DNA of 64,000 nt from Variovorax sp. YR216 (GTDB lineage Bacteria > Pseudomonadota > Gammaproteobacteria > Burkholderiales > Burkholderiaceae_C): contig NZ_FNRO01000005.1 in the NCBI RefSeq assembly GCF_900107745.1, forward strand, positions 62,001 to 126,000, written 5' to 3'. How positions within the stretch are numbered: position 1 is the first letter of the stretch; each line of letters begins with the position of its first letter. The position numbers and the translations under genes were made by a program. Shown piece after piece: positions 1 to 7,727 of the stretch. The notes under the pieces were generated by a model. It made no database searches and had not been told where the DNA came from. It saw nothing but the letters and a program-made list of their open reading frames with translations.

Positions 1-68
1 CAACAGTCCTACACTGGCCCTCATGAGATGAGTACCTAATTCGTACATCACACATGAAGGGGGTTGTC

Positions 69-311
69 ATGGAAACGTTGAACGACGACGCGGCCCGGCT
101 CAGGGCAGAGGCGACGAAGGCGGACGCATTGGCCCGGCGGGCCAGACGGGCTGCCGACGAGGCATTCCGGGTGTTTCTGAAGGAGGATGGCGCCGTCGCG
201 CCCGACCAGGCCATCGAAACGGCCAAGGCGAGCGCACGGGCCGCGCAGGAGGCGTGGCGAAACTACGTCCGCCATGTCGCGCTGAACGGCGGGCATCTGC
301 ATAACTGCTGA
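69..311 (+). CDS. small Ala/Arg-rich hypothetical protein
   Basis: An 80-residue protein of no family I recognise. It is rich in Ala, Arg, Glu and Asp and probably largely helical. It has no Cys apart from the C-terminal residue, no signal peptide and no membrane segment. I chose the ATG at 69 over the in-frame ATG at 54 because AAGGGGG lies about 6 bases upstream of it and works as a ribosome-binding site; the ATG at 54 would leave that site inside the gene. It converges on the glycosyltransferase genes and is followed by a weak hairpin. Codon use looks native. Function is unknown. Confidence 0.6.
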   Translation: METLNDDAARLRAEATKADALARRARRAADEAFRVFLKEDGAVAPDQAIETAKASARAAQEAWRNYVRHVALNGGHLHNC

Positions 312-330
312 GCCCGCAAGCGGCGGGCTT
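311..330 (+). terminator. weak GC hairpin after the first gene
   Basis: A 7-bp stem (AGCCCGC / GCGGGCT) with a 5-base loop overlaps the stop codon of the upstream small gene. Only two T residues follow, so intrinsic termination is plausible rather than clear. It lies between convergent genes. Confidence 0.4.
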
Positions 331-386
331 CCGCGCGACACGGCTTCGCTCCGCCAGCGCCCATCCGCCGGGCATCGGGCGACGCA

Positions 387-1289
387 TCAGCCGTTCGACA
401 GCCGCTCGCGAAACGAGCCGGCGATGGCGTAGCGCAGCGCCATCGGCCAGAAGCGCAACGGCAATTGCGCCACGTCGCGCAGGCCGCCCGCGAGAGACGC
501 GCACGCCCGCTCGCGCAGTGGCAGATCCACGGCCGTCCAGTACAGCCAGTTCACGTAGGCCGCGAGGATCCTGCGCCCCGCAGCGCGGCGGGGACCCGGC
601 GCTCCGACCGGCAGGCGGACGGCAGCTTCCACCACCTGCCGCACGCCGCGCCACATCGCGGGGCCATTGCGACTGAGCGAGCCGCTGCGCCGGCGGTATA
701 CGGCCAGCATATGGTCCATGCGCACCCACCGATCGGATGTGGCGGCAAGGCGCAGCCAGAGATCGAGGTCTTCGGCGTGATGCAGGTCCGGCCGGAACAG
801 CCCGCTGCGCGAGAACAACTCGCGCCGCACGATGATGCCGTTGGTGGGCACGGTCTCGGCGTTCAACACGCTGAGGAATGGCGTCGGCTGCAGACTGGGC
901 GCTGGACTGCTCTCGACCGGCCGGCCGTCTTCATCAATGATCTGCATGCCGCAGATGAACACATCGGCGTCGGGGTTGGCCGCCAGCGCCGTCTCGAAAG
1001 CCTCGCGGTAGCCGGGCCGCAGCAGATCGTCGCTGTCGAGGAACAGCACGAAGTCCGCCCGGCTTTCCATGATGGCGCGGTTGCGCGCGACCGACGGGCC
1101 GGCATTGCGCTGGCGCAGCACGCGAACGCCCTCGTGGCGTTCGGCGGCGTCGGCCGAGCCGTCGGTGGAACCGTCGTCCACCAGCAGCACGGGAATGCGG
1201 TTGTCGTTCCAGGCCGAGGCCAGCGTCTCCGGCAAAGTGGCGGCCGAGTTGTACGAGGCGGTCAACGCCTCCAGGAGTGGACTGCTCAC
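387..1289 (-). CDS. family 2 glycosyltransferase (distal copy)
   Basis: A cytoplasmic GT-A glycosyltransferase of about 300 residues that should transfer a sugar from a nucleotide-sugar donor during surface polysaccharide synthesis. Near the N-terminus it has the family-2 signature VDDGSTDGS, followed by the metal-binding LFLDSDD; no membrane helix is evident. The start is a GTG at 1289, where the peptide begins SSPLLEAL in parallel with the paralogue next door; the longer open frame upstream runs antisense-like through that paralogue. It lies 13 bases after the upstream gene in the wzm-wzt operon. Its N-terminal third is almost identical in DNA to the neighbour, whereas the C-terminal half has diverged. 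The acceptor and sugar cannot be predicted. Confidence 0.85.
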   Translation of the reverse strand: MSSPLLEALTASYNSAATLPETLASAWNDNRIPVLLVDDGSTDGSADAAERHEGVRVLRQRNAGPSVARNRAIMESRADFVLFLDSDDLLRPGYREAFETALAANPDADVFICGMQIIDEDGRPVESSPAPSLQPTPFLSVLNAETVPTNGIIVRRELFSRSGLFRPDLHHAEDLDLWLRLAATSDRWVRMDHMLAVYRRRSGSLSRNGPAMWRGVRQVVEAAVRLPVGAPGPRRAAGRRILAAYVNWLYWTAVDLPLRERACASLAGGLRDVAQLPLRFWPMALRYAIAGSFRERLSNG

Positions 1290-2172
1290 CGCTTGGCGCC
1301 TGTCAATGACTGCTCGACCGACGCAAGGCACTGCGGACAATGTCGTCCAGCATGATCGGCCAGAAGCGCAACGGCAGCCGTGCAACGTCGCGCAGCACAC
1401 CGATTGCGGAGGCGCGCGCCCGCTGGCGCAGCGGCTGCGCGAAGGCGGTGTAGTACACGTAGCTGGCCCCGTTGGCGAGCGCGCGCTGCGCGGCCATCCG
1501 TCGCGGGCCGGGCTCCCCGATCGGCAGGCGTGCCGCGGCATTCGCGACCTGTCGGATGCCGCGCCACATCGCAGGTCCGTTCTTGCTGAGCGAGCCGCCG
1601 CGCCGGCGGTAGACCGCCAGGGTATGGTCCATGCGCACCCAGCGGTCGGAGGCCGTCGCCAGACGCAGCCACAGGTCCCAGTCCTCCGCATGATGCAACC
1701 CGGGCAGGAACAGGCCGCTGCGCGAGAACAACTCGCGCCGCACGATGATGCCGTTGGTGGGTACGGTCTCGGCGTTCAACATGCTGAGGAATGGCGTCGG
1801 CTGCAGACTGGGCGCCGGACGGCTCTCGATCGGCCGCCCGCCCTCGTCGATGATCTGCATGCCGCAGATGAATACATCGGCGTCGGGGTTGGCCGCCAGC
1901 GCCGTCTCGAAAGCCTCGCGGTAGCCGGGCCGCAGCAGATCGTCGCTGTCGAGGAACAGCACGAAGTCCGCCCGGCTTTCCATGATGGCGCGGTTGCGCG
2001 CGACCGACGGGCCGGCATTGCGCTGGCGCAGCACGCGAACGCCCTCGTGGCGTTCGGCGGCGTCGGCCGAGCCGTCGGTGGAACCGTCGTCCACCAGCAG
2101 CACGGGAATGCGGTTGTCGTTCCAGGCCGAAGCCAGCGTCTCCGGCAAAGTGGCGGCCGAGTTGTACGAGGC
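961..2172. repeat. direct duplication within the two glycosyltransferase genes
   Basis: About 299 bases at 961-1259 recur at 1874-2172 (constant offset 913) with a single visible mismatch. On either side the copies are still alignable but clearly diverged. The identical block covers the N-terminal nucleotide-binding part of both glycosyltransferases. Confidence 0.85.
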
Positions 2173-2202
2173 TGTCAGGGCCTCCAAGGTTGGCGGCCCC
2201 AC
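1303..2202 (-). CDS. family 2 glycosyltransferase (proximal copy)
   Basis: A 299-residue GT-A glycosyltransferase with the same VDDGSTDGS and LFLDSDD motifs as its downstream paralogue. It is probably part of the same polysaccharide assembly pathway. The start is a GTG at 2202: AAAGGAG sits 5 bases upstream and overlaps the TAG stop of wzt, so the two genes are translationally linked. The order wzm, wzt, GT, GT on one strand makes this an export and assembly operon for an ABC-transporter-dependent polysaccharide (O-antigen or capsule type). Some C-terminal residues differ from the paralogue, for example around the predicted acceptor side, so the two enzymes may add successive, similar residues. 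Sugar specificity is not readable. Confidence 0.87.
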   Translation of the reverse strand: MGPPTLEALTASYNSAATLPETLASAWNDNRIPVLLVDDGSTDGSADAAERHEGVRVLRQRNAGPSVARNRAIMESRADFVLFLDSDDLLRPGYREAFETALAANPDADVFICGMQIIDEGGRPIESRPAPSLQPTPFLSMLNAETVPTNGIIVRRELFSRSGLFLPGLHHAEDWDLWLRLATASDRWVRMDHTLAVYRRRGGSLSKNGPAMWRGIRQVANAAARLPIGEPGPRRMAAQRALANGASYVYYTAFAQPLRQRARASAIGVLRDVARLPLRFWPIMLDDIVRSALRRSSSH

Positions 2203-2204
2203 CG

Positions 2205-3491
2205 CTACTCCTTTGCCAGAACCGGCGCCCCCGCGCTGTGAGCGACCGCGCCGTTCGGGCGCTGAGAAACCTGATGGCTGCGGGTCGTCATGCGGGTCGC
2301 CAGCCGCAGCACGCCATGGGAGGCTTCGTAAGCACGCGGAGCGCCCGGAAAGACCACGGGCTGGACTTCCAGTTCCACGCATTGGGGCGCAGAAAAGAGC
2401 TCGTTGCGGGCGTCGAACAAATGGAAGTCGACGAAGTAGCGCCCCGGATACAGGGTCATCGAATCGAGCGACAGGCGGAACGAGAAGCGCCCTTCGTACC
2501 GCTGGAAATCGATCACTTCCTCAGGGCCCCAGACATCGGAGAGCTTGAGACCATTGGCGTCGTGCCAACGGAAACGCGGCACGCACGACGGCGTGGCTTC
2601 GCCGGCCTCCAGCACCACTTCGATCTCGACAGGCTCCAGGAAGTCGACAGTGGTCACGTTGCTCTGGACGCCATTGACCGTCAACTCCACCAGACGCACG
2701 CCGATCGAGCTCTTGTAGTCGAGCTGCGAGAGCATGGGTGCCCGTTTCGCGTACTCGTCCAGCACATCTTCCGCCGAGCCCTGGAAAGCCAGGCGGCCGT
2801 TGGTCAGCAGCAAGCCCTTGTTGCACAAGGACTTGACCACCGCCATGTTGTGGCTGACAAACAGCACCGTCTTGCCTTCCTGGGTACTGACGTCGCGCAT
2901 CTTGCCAAGGCACTTGTTCTGGAACTGCGTGTCCCCGACGGCAAGCACTTCGTCCACGATCAGGATTTCCGGATCCAGATGCGCCGCCACGGCGAATGCC
3001 AGGCGCACGTGCATGCCGCTGGAGTAGCGCTTGACGGGCGTATCCAGAAAGCGCTCGACTTCGGCGAAGTCGACGATCGCGTCGAACTGGCGGTCGATGT
3101 CGCGCTTGCGCATGCCGAGGATCGAGCCGTTGAGGTAGATGTTCTCGCGCCCGGTCAGATCGGGGTGGAAACCGGTGCCGACTTCGAGCAGCGAGCCCAC
3201 CTTGCCATAGAGACGGATCTCGCCGGTGGTCGGCTCGGTGATGCGGCTGAGGATCTTCAGCAGCGTGCTCTTGCCCGCGCCGTTGCGGCCGACCACACCC
3301 ACCACATCGCCCTTCTTCACGTCGAAGGACACGTCGTCCAGTGCGCGAAAGGTTTCAAACTCCTGCGGGCGGAAGAGATTCTTCATCGCGGCCAAGGCGG
3401 CCTCGGTCACCTTGTCGTGCCGCTGGGAAAGATGTGAGATGCGGTATTCCTTGCTCAGGCCGCGCACCGACAGCGCCAGATCAGATGACAT
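2205..3491 (-). CDS. wzt: polysaccharide ABC exporter ATPase (Wzt type)
   Basis: The ATP-binding subunit of an ABC-2 exporter that moves undecaprenyl-linked polysaccharide across the inner membrane. Walker A (GRNGAGKST), a signature loop (YSSGMHVRLAFA) and Walker B (ILIVDEVLAVGD) occupy the first 250 residues. A further 170-residue C-terminal domain resembles the Wzt carbohydrate-binding module that recognises the modified chain end in O-antigen systems, so chain length may be controlled here. The start ATG at 3491 (MSSDLALSV) overlaps the end of wzm by 11 bases; the open frame upstream of it is not family-like. About 428 residues in total, matching Wzt proteins with the extra domain. The stop overlaps the ribosome-binding site of the next gene. 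Confidence 0.93.
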   Translation of the reverse strand: MSSDLALSVRGLSKEYRISHLSQRHDKVTEAALAAMKNLFRPQEFETFRALDDVSFDVKKGDVVGVVGRNGAGKSTLLKILSRITEPTTGEIRLYGKVGSLLEVGTGFHPDLTGRENIYLNGSILGMRKRDIDRQFDAIVDFAEVERFLDTPVKRYSSGMHVRLAFAVAAHLDPEILIVDEVLAVGDTQFQNKCLGKMRDVSTQEGKTVLFVSHNMAVVKSLCNKGLLLTNGRLAFQGSAEDVLDEYAKRAPMLSQLDYKSSIGVRLVELTVNGVQSNVTTVDFLEPVEIEVVLEAGEATPSCVPRFRWHDANGLKLSDVWGPEEVIDFQRYEGRFSFRLSLDSMTLYPGRYFVDFHLFDARNELFSAPQCVELEVQPVVFPGAPRAYEASHGVLRLATRMTTRSHQVSQRPNGAVAHSAGAPVLAKE

Positions 3492-4344
3492 CGGCAAACC
3501 TCCGCTCCGAGCGCTGGAAAACGACCAGCCCGGCGATGAATACCAGTACCGAAGCCACGGCACTCCACACGACCGAGCCCCAGCTGGTGACCGGCGTGCC
3601 CAACACGGCCCAACGGAACGAGTCCAGGATGCCGACCATCGGATTCAGGGCCACCAGCCATTTCACCGACGGCGGAATGGAGGAGGCCGCATACGCGACG
3701 GGGCTGGCCCACAACAGAAACTGGCTGAACACCGGCACCAGGTGGCGCACGTCACGGTAGCTCACGTTCAAGGCGGCGGCCCCCAGGCCCATGCCCAGCG
3801 CGAGCAGGATCGCCATCGCCAGCGCCACCGGGACGAAAAGCAGTTCCGGACCGGGCACGATGGCGTAGATGATCATCAGAGCCACCATCACCACCGCGCC
3901 CACGGCGAAGTCGAGCATCACCCCGTAGACGGTGGATATCGGCAGCACCATGCGGGGGAAGTAGATCTTGCTGATGAGGCCCGAGTTGACGACCATCGAG
4001 TCATTGGTCTTCAGGAAGATCTGGATGAAGGCATTCCAGAGCAGCAGGCCCGTGTAGCCGAACACGAAGTAGGGGACGCGCTCGTCGCCGGTGGGCAGGG
4101 CTGCAATGACGCCGAAGACGAAGGTGAACAGACCGGCACCGATCAGCGGCTGCAACAGCACCCAGGCCACGCCCACCACGGTCTGGCGATAGCGCAGCTT
4201 GATGTCGCGCAGCGCCAGGATGAACAGCAGGTCGCGGTATTCGAGAACATCGCGCAGGGGAAAAAGATTTCCGCGCCGGCGGGGCTTGATGACGAGTAAA
4301 GGTTCGTTCGCGGTGGTCATTGATGAAGCACGCTCCGGGTCCAT
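3481..4344 (-). CDS. wzm: polysaccharide ABC exporter permease (Wzm type)
   Basis: The membrane subunit of the ABC-2 polysaccharide exporter, about 287 residues with six predicted transmembrane segments beginning near residue 45, as in Wzm/KpsM/RfbA permeases. It pairs with the overlapping ATPase gene. Two starts are possible, at 4344 and 4320. I prefer 4344 because a TTGACA / CATGCT promoter pair (16-base spacing) would start transcription about 6 bases before it, while 4320 has a poorly spaced GGAG. It is the first gene of the wzm-wzt-GT-GT operon. Just upstream lies a 13-bp box also found before the NRPS-PKS gene. The exported glycan is unknown. Confidence 0.92.
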   Translation of the reverse strand: MDPERASSMTTANEPLLVIKPRRRGNLFPLRDVLEYRDLLFILALRDIKLRYRQTVVGVAWVLLQPLIGAGLFTFVFGVIAALPTGDERVPYFVFGYTGLLLWNAFIQIFLKTNDSMVVNSGLISKIYFPRMVLPISTVYGVMLDFAVGAVVMVALMIIYAIVPGPELLFVPVALAMAILLALGMGLGAAALNVSYRDVRHLVPVFSQFLLWASPVAYAASSIPPSVKWLVALNPMVGILDSFRWAVLGTPVTSWGSVVWSAVASVLVFIAGLVVFQRSERRFADVI

Positions 4345-4356
4345 AACAAGCCCCGC

Positions 4357-4384
4357 AGCATGGCCACTGAGCGTATCTTGTCAA
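4357..4384 (-). promoter_or_regulatory. predicted promoter of the wzm operon
   Basis: On the minus strand a perfect TTGACA (4384-4379) is followed after 16 bases by CATGCT (4362-4357), a moderate -10. Transcription would begin near 4350, giving a leader of only about 6 bases. The -35 directly abuts the 13-bp box at 4385-4397. Confidence 0.5.
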
Positions 4385-4397
4385 ACAAAAGTTTCAC
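4385..4397 (-). promoter_or_regulatory. 13-bp box GTGAAACTTTTGT (copy 1)
   Basis: Minus-strand GTGAAACTTTTGT immediately upstream of the -35 of wzm. The identical 13-mer occurs at 12488-12500, upstream of the NRPS-PKS gene. I found no third exact copy in the window. The position next to a -35 suits an activator site, but the binding protein is unknown. Confidence 0.5.
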
Positions 4398-4682
4398 TAT
4401 CTTACCCAGTCCGGGGTGACTTTCCGCCCCCACCGAAGTTATAGAACAGGCTGCCCAAGCTTAAAAAGTCGCGCTCGCCGTGGCCTTTTAGAGCATCGGG
4501 GTGACCATTTCGCAGGTGTTCCCGCCAAGCAAAATTCGGGCAAGCCCGGGATCGGATTTCGCGAAAAGGGCAATCCACCAGTCTGCGCGGGCGGCCGACA
4601 GGGGTCTGTGAGACGCTCCATGCGCTCGATGTAGGACTTGGGACGGTCGAAAGAGCCGATGAAGCAAGCGATCGCTGGCCAA

Positions 4683-5609
4683 TCAATCCACCAGCGCCAA
4701 CGCGCCGTAGTCGCCCACTTTGTCGCCGAGCCCGGCCGGCACCAGCAGCGCCCCGCGCGTGAGCGCTTCGAGCTTGCCGTCGATCTGCGCCTGCAGGCGC
4801 GGCAGCAGGAAATCGCGGTTGTTCCAGAACACGCTGCCGCCGAGGCTGATGCGCTGCAGGTCGAGCGTGGCGACGAGGTTGTACAGCATGCGCCCCATGA
4901 TGCGGCACAACGCGTCGGTGGTCGCCAACGCGGGCGCTTCGCCGCGCGCCGCCGCCGCGAAGAGATCGGCGGCCGGCTGTCCGAAGCGCCGCGCGATGCC
5001 GTTGCCCGCCGCAAGCGCCTCGACGTCGCCGTGGTTGCCGCAGCCGCACAGCGCGTGGTTGTCGTCGTCCGAGACGAAGCTGTGACCCGCATGGCCGGCG
5101 TTGCCATTCTTGCCATGCAGCACATGCCCGTCGACGCAGAGGCCGACGCCGACGCCGGTGCTCCAGGTGACGTAGGCGCAATGGTCGAGGCCCTGGAGCG
5201 CGCCCCAGCGGCGCTCGGCTTCCAGGGCGGCGACCGCATCGTTCTCGACACGCACCTGCGTGAAGCGCTTGCGCAGCGGGGCTTCGAGCAAGGCGGTCAT
5301 CCATTCGTTGGGCAAGCCGCGCGCGGGGCCGGCGATGCCGCCGCAGATGTTCGGCGTGGCGAGTTCGACCATGCCGTCGTGCAGCTCGAACGGGCCCGCG
5401 GACGAGACGCCGACGCGGTCGATGGTGCCGGCATCGATGCCCTGCTCGGCGCAGATTTCGTCGATGAGGCGAATGATCTGCACCGCGACCGCATCGTTGT
5501 CGCCGGTCTTGGCGGTCGGCTCGCTGCGGCGGCCGATGAGGGAGGAGGTTCCGTTCGCGGCCAGGCTCACCGCCACCTTGGTTCCGCCGAGGTCGACGCA
5601 GGCTTTCAT
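4683..5609 (-). CDS. ROK-family sugar kinase
   Basis: A cytoplasmic ATP-dependent hexose kinase (glucokinase/fructokinase-like) of the ROK family, 308 residues. The N-terminus VDLGGTKV is the phosphate-binding DxGGT loop. WSTGVGVGL and the region HGKNGNAGHAGH match the ROK sugar-binding and metal-binding segments. The usual CxCGxxGC zinc motif reads CGCGNHGD, so the last Cys is Asp. The start at 5609 (MKACVDLGGT) is preferred over 5630 because ROK proteins begin a few residues before the phosphate loop. It stands alone between the polysaccharide operon and the hisN region, with a repeat fragment upstream. The substrate could be glucose, mannose or N-acetylglucosamine-type sugars and is not resolved. 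Confidence 0.85.
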   Translation of the reverse strand: MKACVDLGGTKVAVSLAANGTSSLIGRRSEPTAKTGDNDAVAVQIIRLIDEICAEQGIDAGTIDRVGVSSAGPFELHDGMVELATPNICGGIAGPARGLPNEWMTALLEAPLRKRFTQVRVENDAVAALEAERRWGALQGLDHCAYVTWSTGVGVGLCVDGHVLHGKNGNAGHAGHSFVSDDDNHALCGCGNHGDVEALAAGNGIARRFGQPAADLFAAAARGEAPALATTDALCRIMGRMLYNLVATLDLQRISLGGSVFWNNRDFLLPRLQAQIDGKLEALTRGALLVPAGLGDKVGDYGALALVD

Positions 5610-5612
5610 GAG

Positions 5613-5695
5613 TGCCCCCGAGCTCGGCACTTCGTGTCCTCGCTGCCCCCCGAGGGGGTGCGAGCTTGCTTGGGGCGGCCCTGCGCTGCGCTCAT
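5613..5695 (+). repeat. dispersed repeat, variant copy E1
   Basis: A variant member of the window's dispersed repeat: it contains the constant CACTTCGTGT and the CCCCC/GGGGG hairpin but has a different 3' arm (GCTTGCTTGGGGCGGCCC). It fills most of the gap between the DUF2905 gene and the ROK kinase. Confidence 0.6.
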
Positions 5696-5699
5696 CGAT

Positions 5700-5894
5700 T
5701 CAAATCCATCGCGCGACCAGGGCCGCGATCATGCTGAGAACCACCGTGCTGGCGATCGGCAATTGCCACTCGCGCCCGAACGCACGGAACTCGAAATCGC
5801 CGGGCAGGCGCCCGAAGCCGAAGCGCCGCAGCCACTCGGTCAGACCGCTCATCAGAACGAGCGCGAGGATGACGACGATCAGCCAGCGAATCAT
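5700..5894 (-). CDS. DUF2905 small inner-membrane protein
   Basis: A 64-residue protein with an N-terminal transmembrane helix (residues 3-21), a soluble middle containing GRLPGDFEF, and a second hydrophobic stretch near the C-terminus. This is the standard layout and length of the DUF2905 family, whose function is unknown. The gene follows hisN by 9 bases. A TAAACT hexamer lies 6 bases before the ATG and overlaps the hisN stop codon, so the gene may have its own leaderless transcript as well as read-through. Confidence 0.85.
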   Translation of the reverse strand: MIRWLIVVILALVLMSGLTEWLRRFGFGRLPGDFEFRAFGREWQLPIASTVVLSMIAALVARWI

Positions 5895-5906
5895 CGGTGC
5901 AGTTTA
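5895..5906 (-). promoter_or_regulatory. leaderless-type -10 before the DUF2905 gene
   Basis: Minus strand TAAACT (5906-5901), then 6 bases to the ATG at 5894, with no ribosome-binding site between. This spacing puts the transcription start at or next to the start codon. Confidence 0.45.
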
Positions 5907-6686
5907 GGCCGCAAGGAGCTCCAGCGCCTGTCGGTGAAGTTCGCGCGTTGCAGCGGCGACGACCCGGCCGTCGGACTGCAGGCCGAGCGGGCGGCCTTCC
6001 CAGTCGGTGACGATGCCGCCCGCGGCTTCGATGAGGCCGGTGGGGCCGAGGTAGTCGTAGGGCTGCAGGCCGGTTTCGACGACCAGATCGATCGTGCCGC
6101 CGGCGAGCTGCGCATAGCCGTAGCAGTCGCCGCCGAAGCGCCGCATCGCGCAGCGGCGGCTCAGGCGGTCGAAGGCCTGCCAGTCTTCGGCGTTGAAGAT
6201 ATCGGGCGAGGTGGTGACGATGCGGGCATCGGCGATGGCGCTGCAGTCGCGCACGCGCACCGCCTGGCCGTTGCGATGCGCGCCGGTGCCGGGCTGGCCG
6301 ATCCACCGTTCGCCGAGCACCGGCATGTCGACCATGCCGAGCTCGACCCGGCCGCCGCGCACGAGCGCGATCAGCGTGCCCCACAGCGGCGAGCCGGTGA
6401 TGAAGCTGCGCGTGCCGTCGATCGGGTCGAGCACCCAGACGCGTTCGGCTCCGACCCGCTCCAGACCGTGCTCCTCGCCGAAGATGCCGTCGGCGGGCCG
6501 CTGGGCGGCGAGGATGTCGCGCATCGCCTGCTCGGCTTCGCGATCGGCCCGGGTGACGGGGCTTTCATCGGCCTTGGCGATGATGTCGAGCGGCGTGCGG
6601 AACAGGCGCATCGAATGCGCGGCCGCCGCATCCGCGAGTGCGTGGGCGACGCGCAGGTCGTCTTCGGGCGTGAAGGTGGAACTCAT
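5904..6686 (-). CDS. hisN: inositol-monophosphatase-family phosphatase, histidinol-phosphatase type
   Basis: A 260-residue magnesium-dependent phosphatase of the inositol monophosphatase superfamily. The metal site is visible as GEEHG and DPIDGTRSF, with the C-terminal metal-binding region at YDYLGPTGLIEAAGG. The sequence resembles HisN, which removes phosphate from L-histidinol phosphate in the histidine pathway. Related SuhB and CysQ enzymes share these motifs, so substrate assignment is by resemblance only. No other his gene is near. The ATG at 6686 is the natural family start. A plausible -10 (TCTAAT) lies about 35 bases upstream. DUF2905 is 9 bases downstream and may be co-transcribed. 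Confidence 0.8.
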   Translation of the reverse strand: MSSTFTPEDDLRVAHALADAAAAHSMRLFRTPLDIIAKADESPVTRADREAEQAMRDILAAQRPADGIFGEEHGLERVGAERVWVLDPIDGTRSFITGSPLWGTLIALVRGGRVELGMVDMPVLGERWIGQPGTGAHRNGQAVRVRDCSAIADARIVTTSPDIFNAEDWQAFDRLSRRCAMRRFGGDCYGYAQLAGGTIDLVVETGLQPYDYLGPTGLIEAAGGIVTDWEGRPLGLQSDGRVVAAATRELHRQALELLAA

Positions 6687-6751
6687 GGGGCTCTGCGGCA
6701 GAGGAAAGCCCCGATTAGACCCGAGCCGAAAGGCCCGCGACGTTCAGGACC

Positions 6752-7651
6752 TCAGAACGGCGTATCGCCCTGGATCGTGGTGCGGTAGAGCTTGCGGCGC
6801 AGATGGTCCGGCGTTCCGGCGGCCAGATGCATGAGCGAACGGTTGTCCCAGAACACGAGGTCGTGCGGCGCCCACGTGTGCCGGTAGACGAATTCGGGCT
6901 TCACGCTGTGCGCGAACAGTTCGGCCAGCAGCGCGTCGCTTTCGTCCTGGGGCAGGCCCACGATGCGCGTCGTGAAATGCTCGCTGACGAAGAGCGCCTT
7001 GCGGCCGGTTTCGGGATGCGTGCGCACCACCGGCTGCACGGCGGGCGCGACCTGGTCGATCTGCGCCTGCGAGAGCTTCGGCCGCCACGGGTTCTTGGCG
7101 CGCAGTTCCTCGTACTTGGCGAGATAGCTGTGCTCGGCCTTCAACGGAAGGATGCGCTGCTGCAGTGCCGGGTCGAGCGCCTCCCAGGCCAGGTGCTGGT
7201 CGGCGAAGAGCGTGTCGCCGCCTTCGCTCGGCAGTTCCTGCGCATGCAGCAGCGAGCCGAGGCTGGGCTTTTCCTTGTAGGAGATGTCGGAATGCCAATA
7301 GACGCCCGCATCGCCGAGGCCGATGGGCTCGCCGTTTTCCTTGATGTTGGAGACGATCAGGATCTCCGGATGGCCCTTGAGCTGGAACTGGTGCAGCACA
7401 TGGATTTCGAGCGGCCCGAAGCGGCGGCTGAACGCCACGTGGTCCGCGGGCGAAACCCGCTGGTCCCGGAAGACCAGCACATGGTGGTCGAGATGCGCGC
7501 GGTGGATGCGCGCGAAATCGGTGTCGTTGATGGGCCTCCCGATGTCGAGCCCGACGACTTCGGCGCCAACGGGCGCGTCGAAGCGGCGGATCTCGAACGG
7601 CTGGGACGGTGCGTCGCGGGTGGCGGATTCAAGGGCGATCGAAGCGGTCAT
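6752..7651 (-). CDS. TauD/TfdA-family Fe(II)/2-oxoglutarate dioxygenase
   Basis: A 299-residue non-haem iron dioxygenase that couples decarboxylation of 2-oxoglutarate to hydroxylation of a substrate, often a sulfonate or aryloxy acid. The iron ligands are the WHSD pair and the distal His in LMHLAAG; the 2-oxoglutarate Arg lies in KLYRTT near the C-terminus. Length fits TauD/TfdA. The start at 7651 (MTASIALES) is preferred because a TAAAGT hexamer lies 7 bases upstream and the longer open frame has no family match. No sulfonate transporter or sulfur-regulation gene is adjacent, so the substrate is open. Confidence 0.88.
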   Translation of the reverse strand: MTASIALESATRDAPSQPFEIRRFDAPVGAEVVGLDIGRPINDTDFARIHRAHLDHHVLVFRDQRVSPADHVAFSRRFGPLEIHVLHQFQLKGHPEILIVSNIKENGEPIGLGDAGVYWHSDISYKEKPSLGSLLHAQELPSEGGDTLFADQHLAWEALDPALQQRILPLKAEHSYLAKYEELRAKNPWRPKLSQAQIDQVAPAVQPVVRTHPETGRKALFVSEHFTTRIVGLPQDESDALLAELFAHSVKPEFVYRHTWAPHDLVFWDNRSLMHLAAGTPDHLRRKLYRTTIQGDTPF

Positions 7652-7664
7652 CCCGTTCACTTTA
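7652..7664 (-). promoter_or_regulatory. leaderless-type -10 before the TauD-type gene
   Basis: Minus strand TAAAGT (7664-7659), then 7 bases to the ATG at 7651. The spacing predicts a transcript starting at the start codon and decides this start over the longer open frame. Confidence 0.45.
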
Positions 7665-7727
7665 GGGCGCTCCCGATGGTTTTCCAACCATTCGTTGGTT
7701 GCTAGCTTATGCGTGCTCCAAGGCACT

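Larger units (their letters stand above)
4345..4682. other. intergenic region, no supported gene
   Basis: 338 bases between the divergent-facing wzm promoter and the 3' end of the ROK kinase. Positions 4345-4400 hold the predicted promoter and the 13-bp box. From 4440 to 4680 there are only short open frames (the longest about 64 codons, minus strand) without recognisable family motifs or ribosome-binding sites. It could be an eroded gene remnant; nothing firmer can be said. Confidence 0.5.

Noticed and set aside
4488..4682. 64-codon frame downstream of the ROK kinase
   Set aside because: No ribosome-binding site, no motif, and atypical composition; possibly a remnant but not supportable as a gene.
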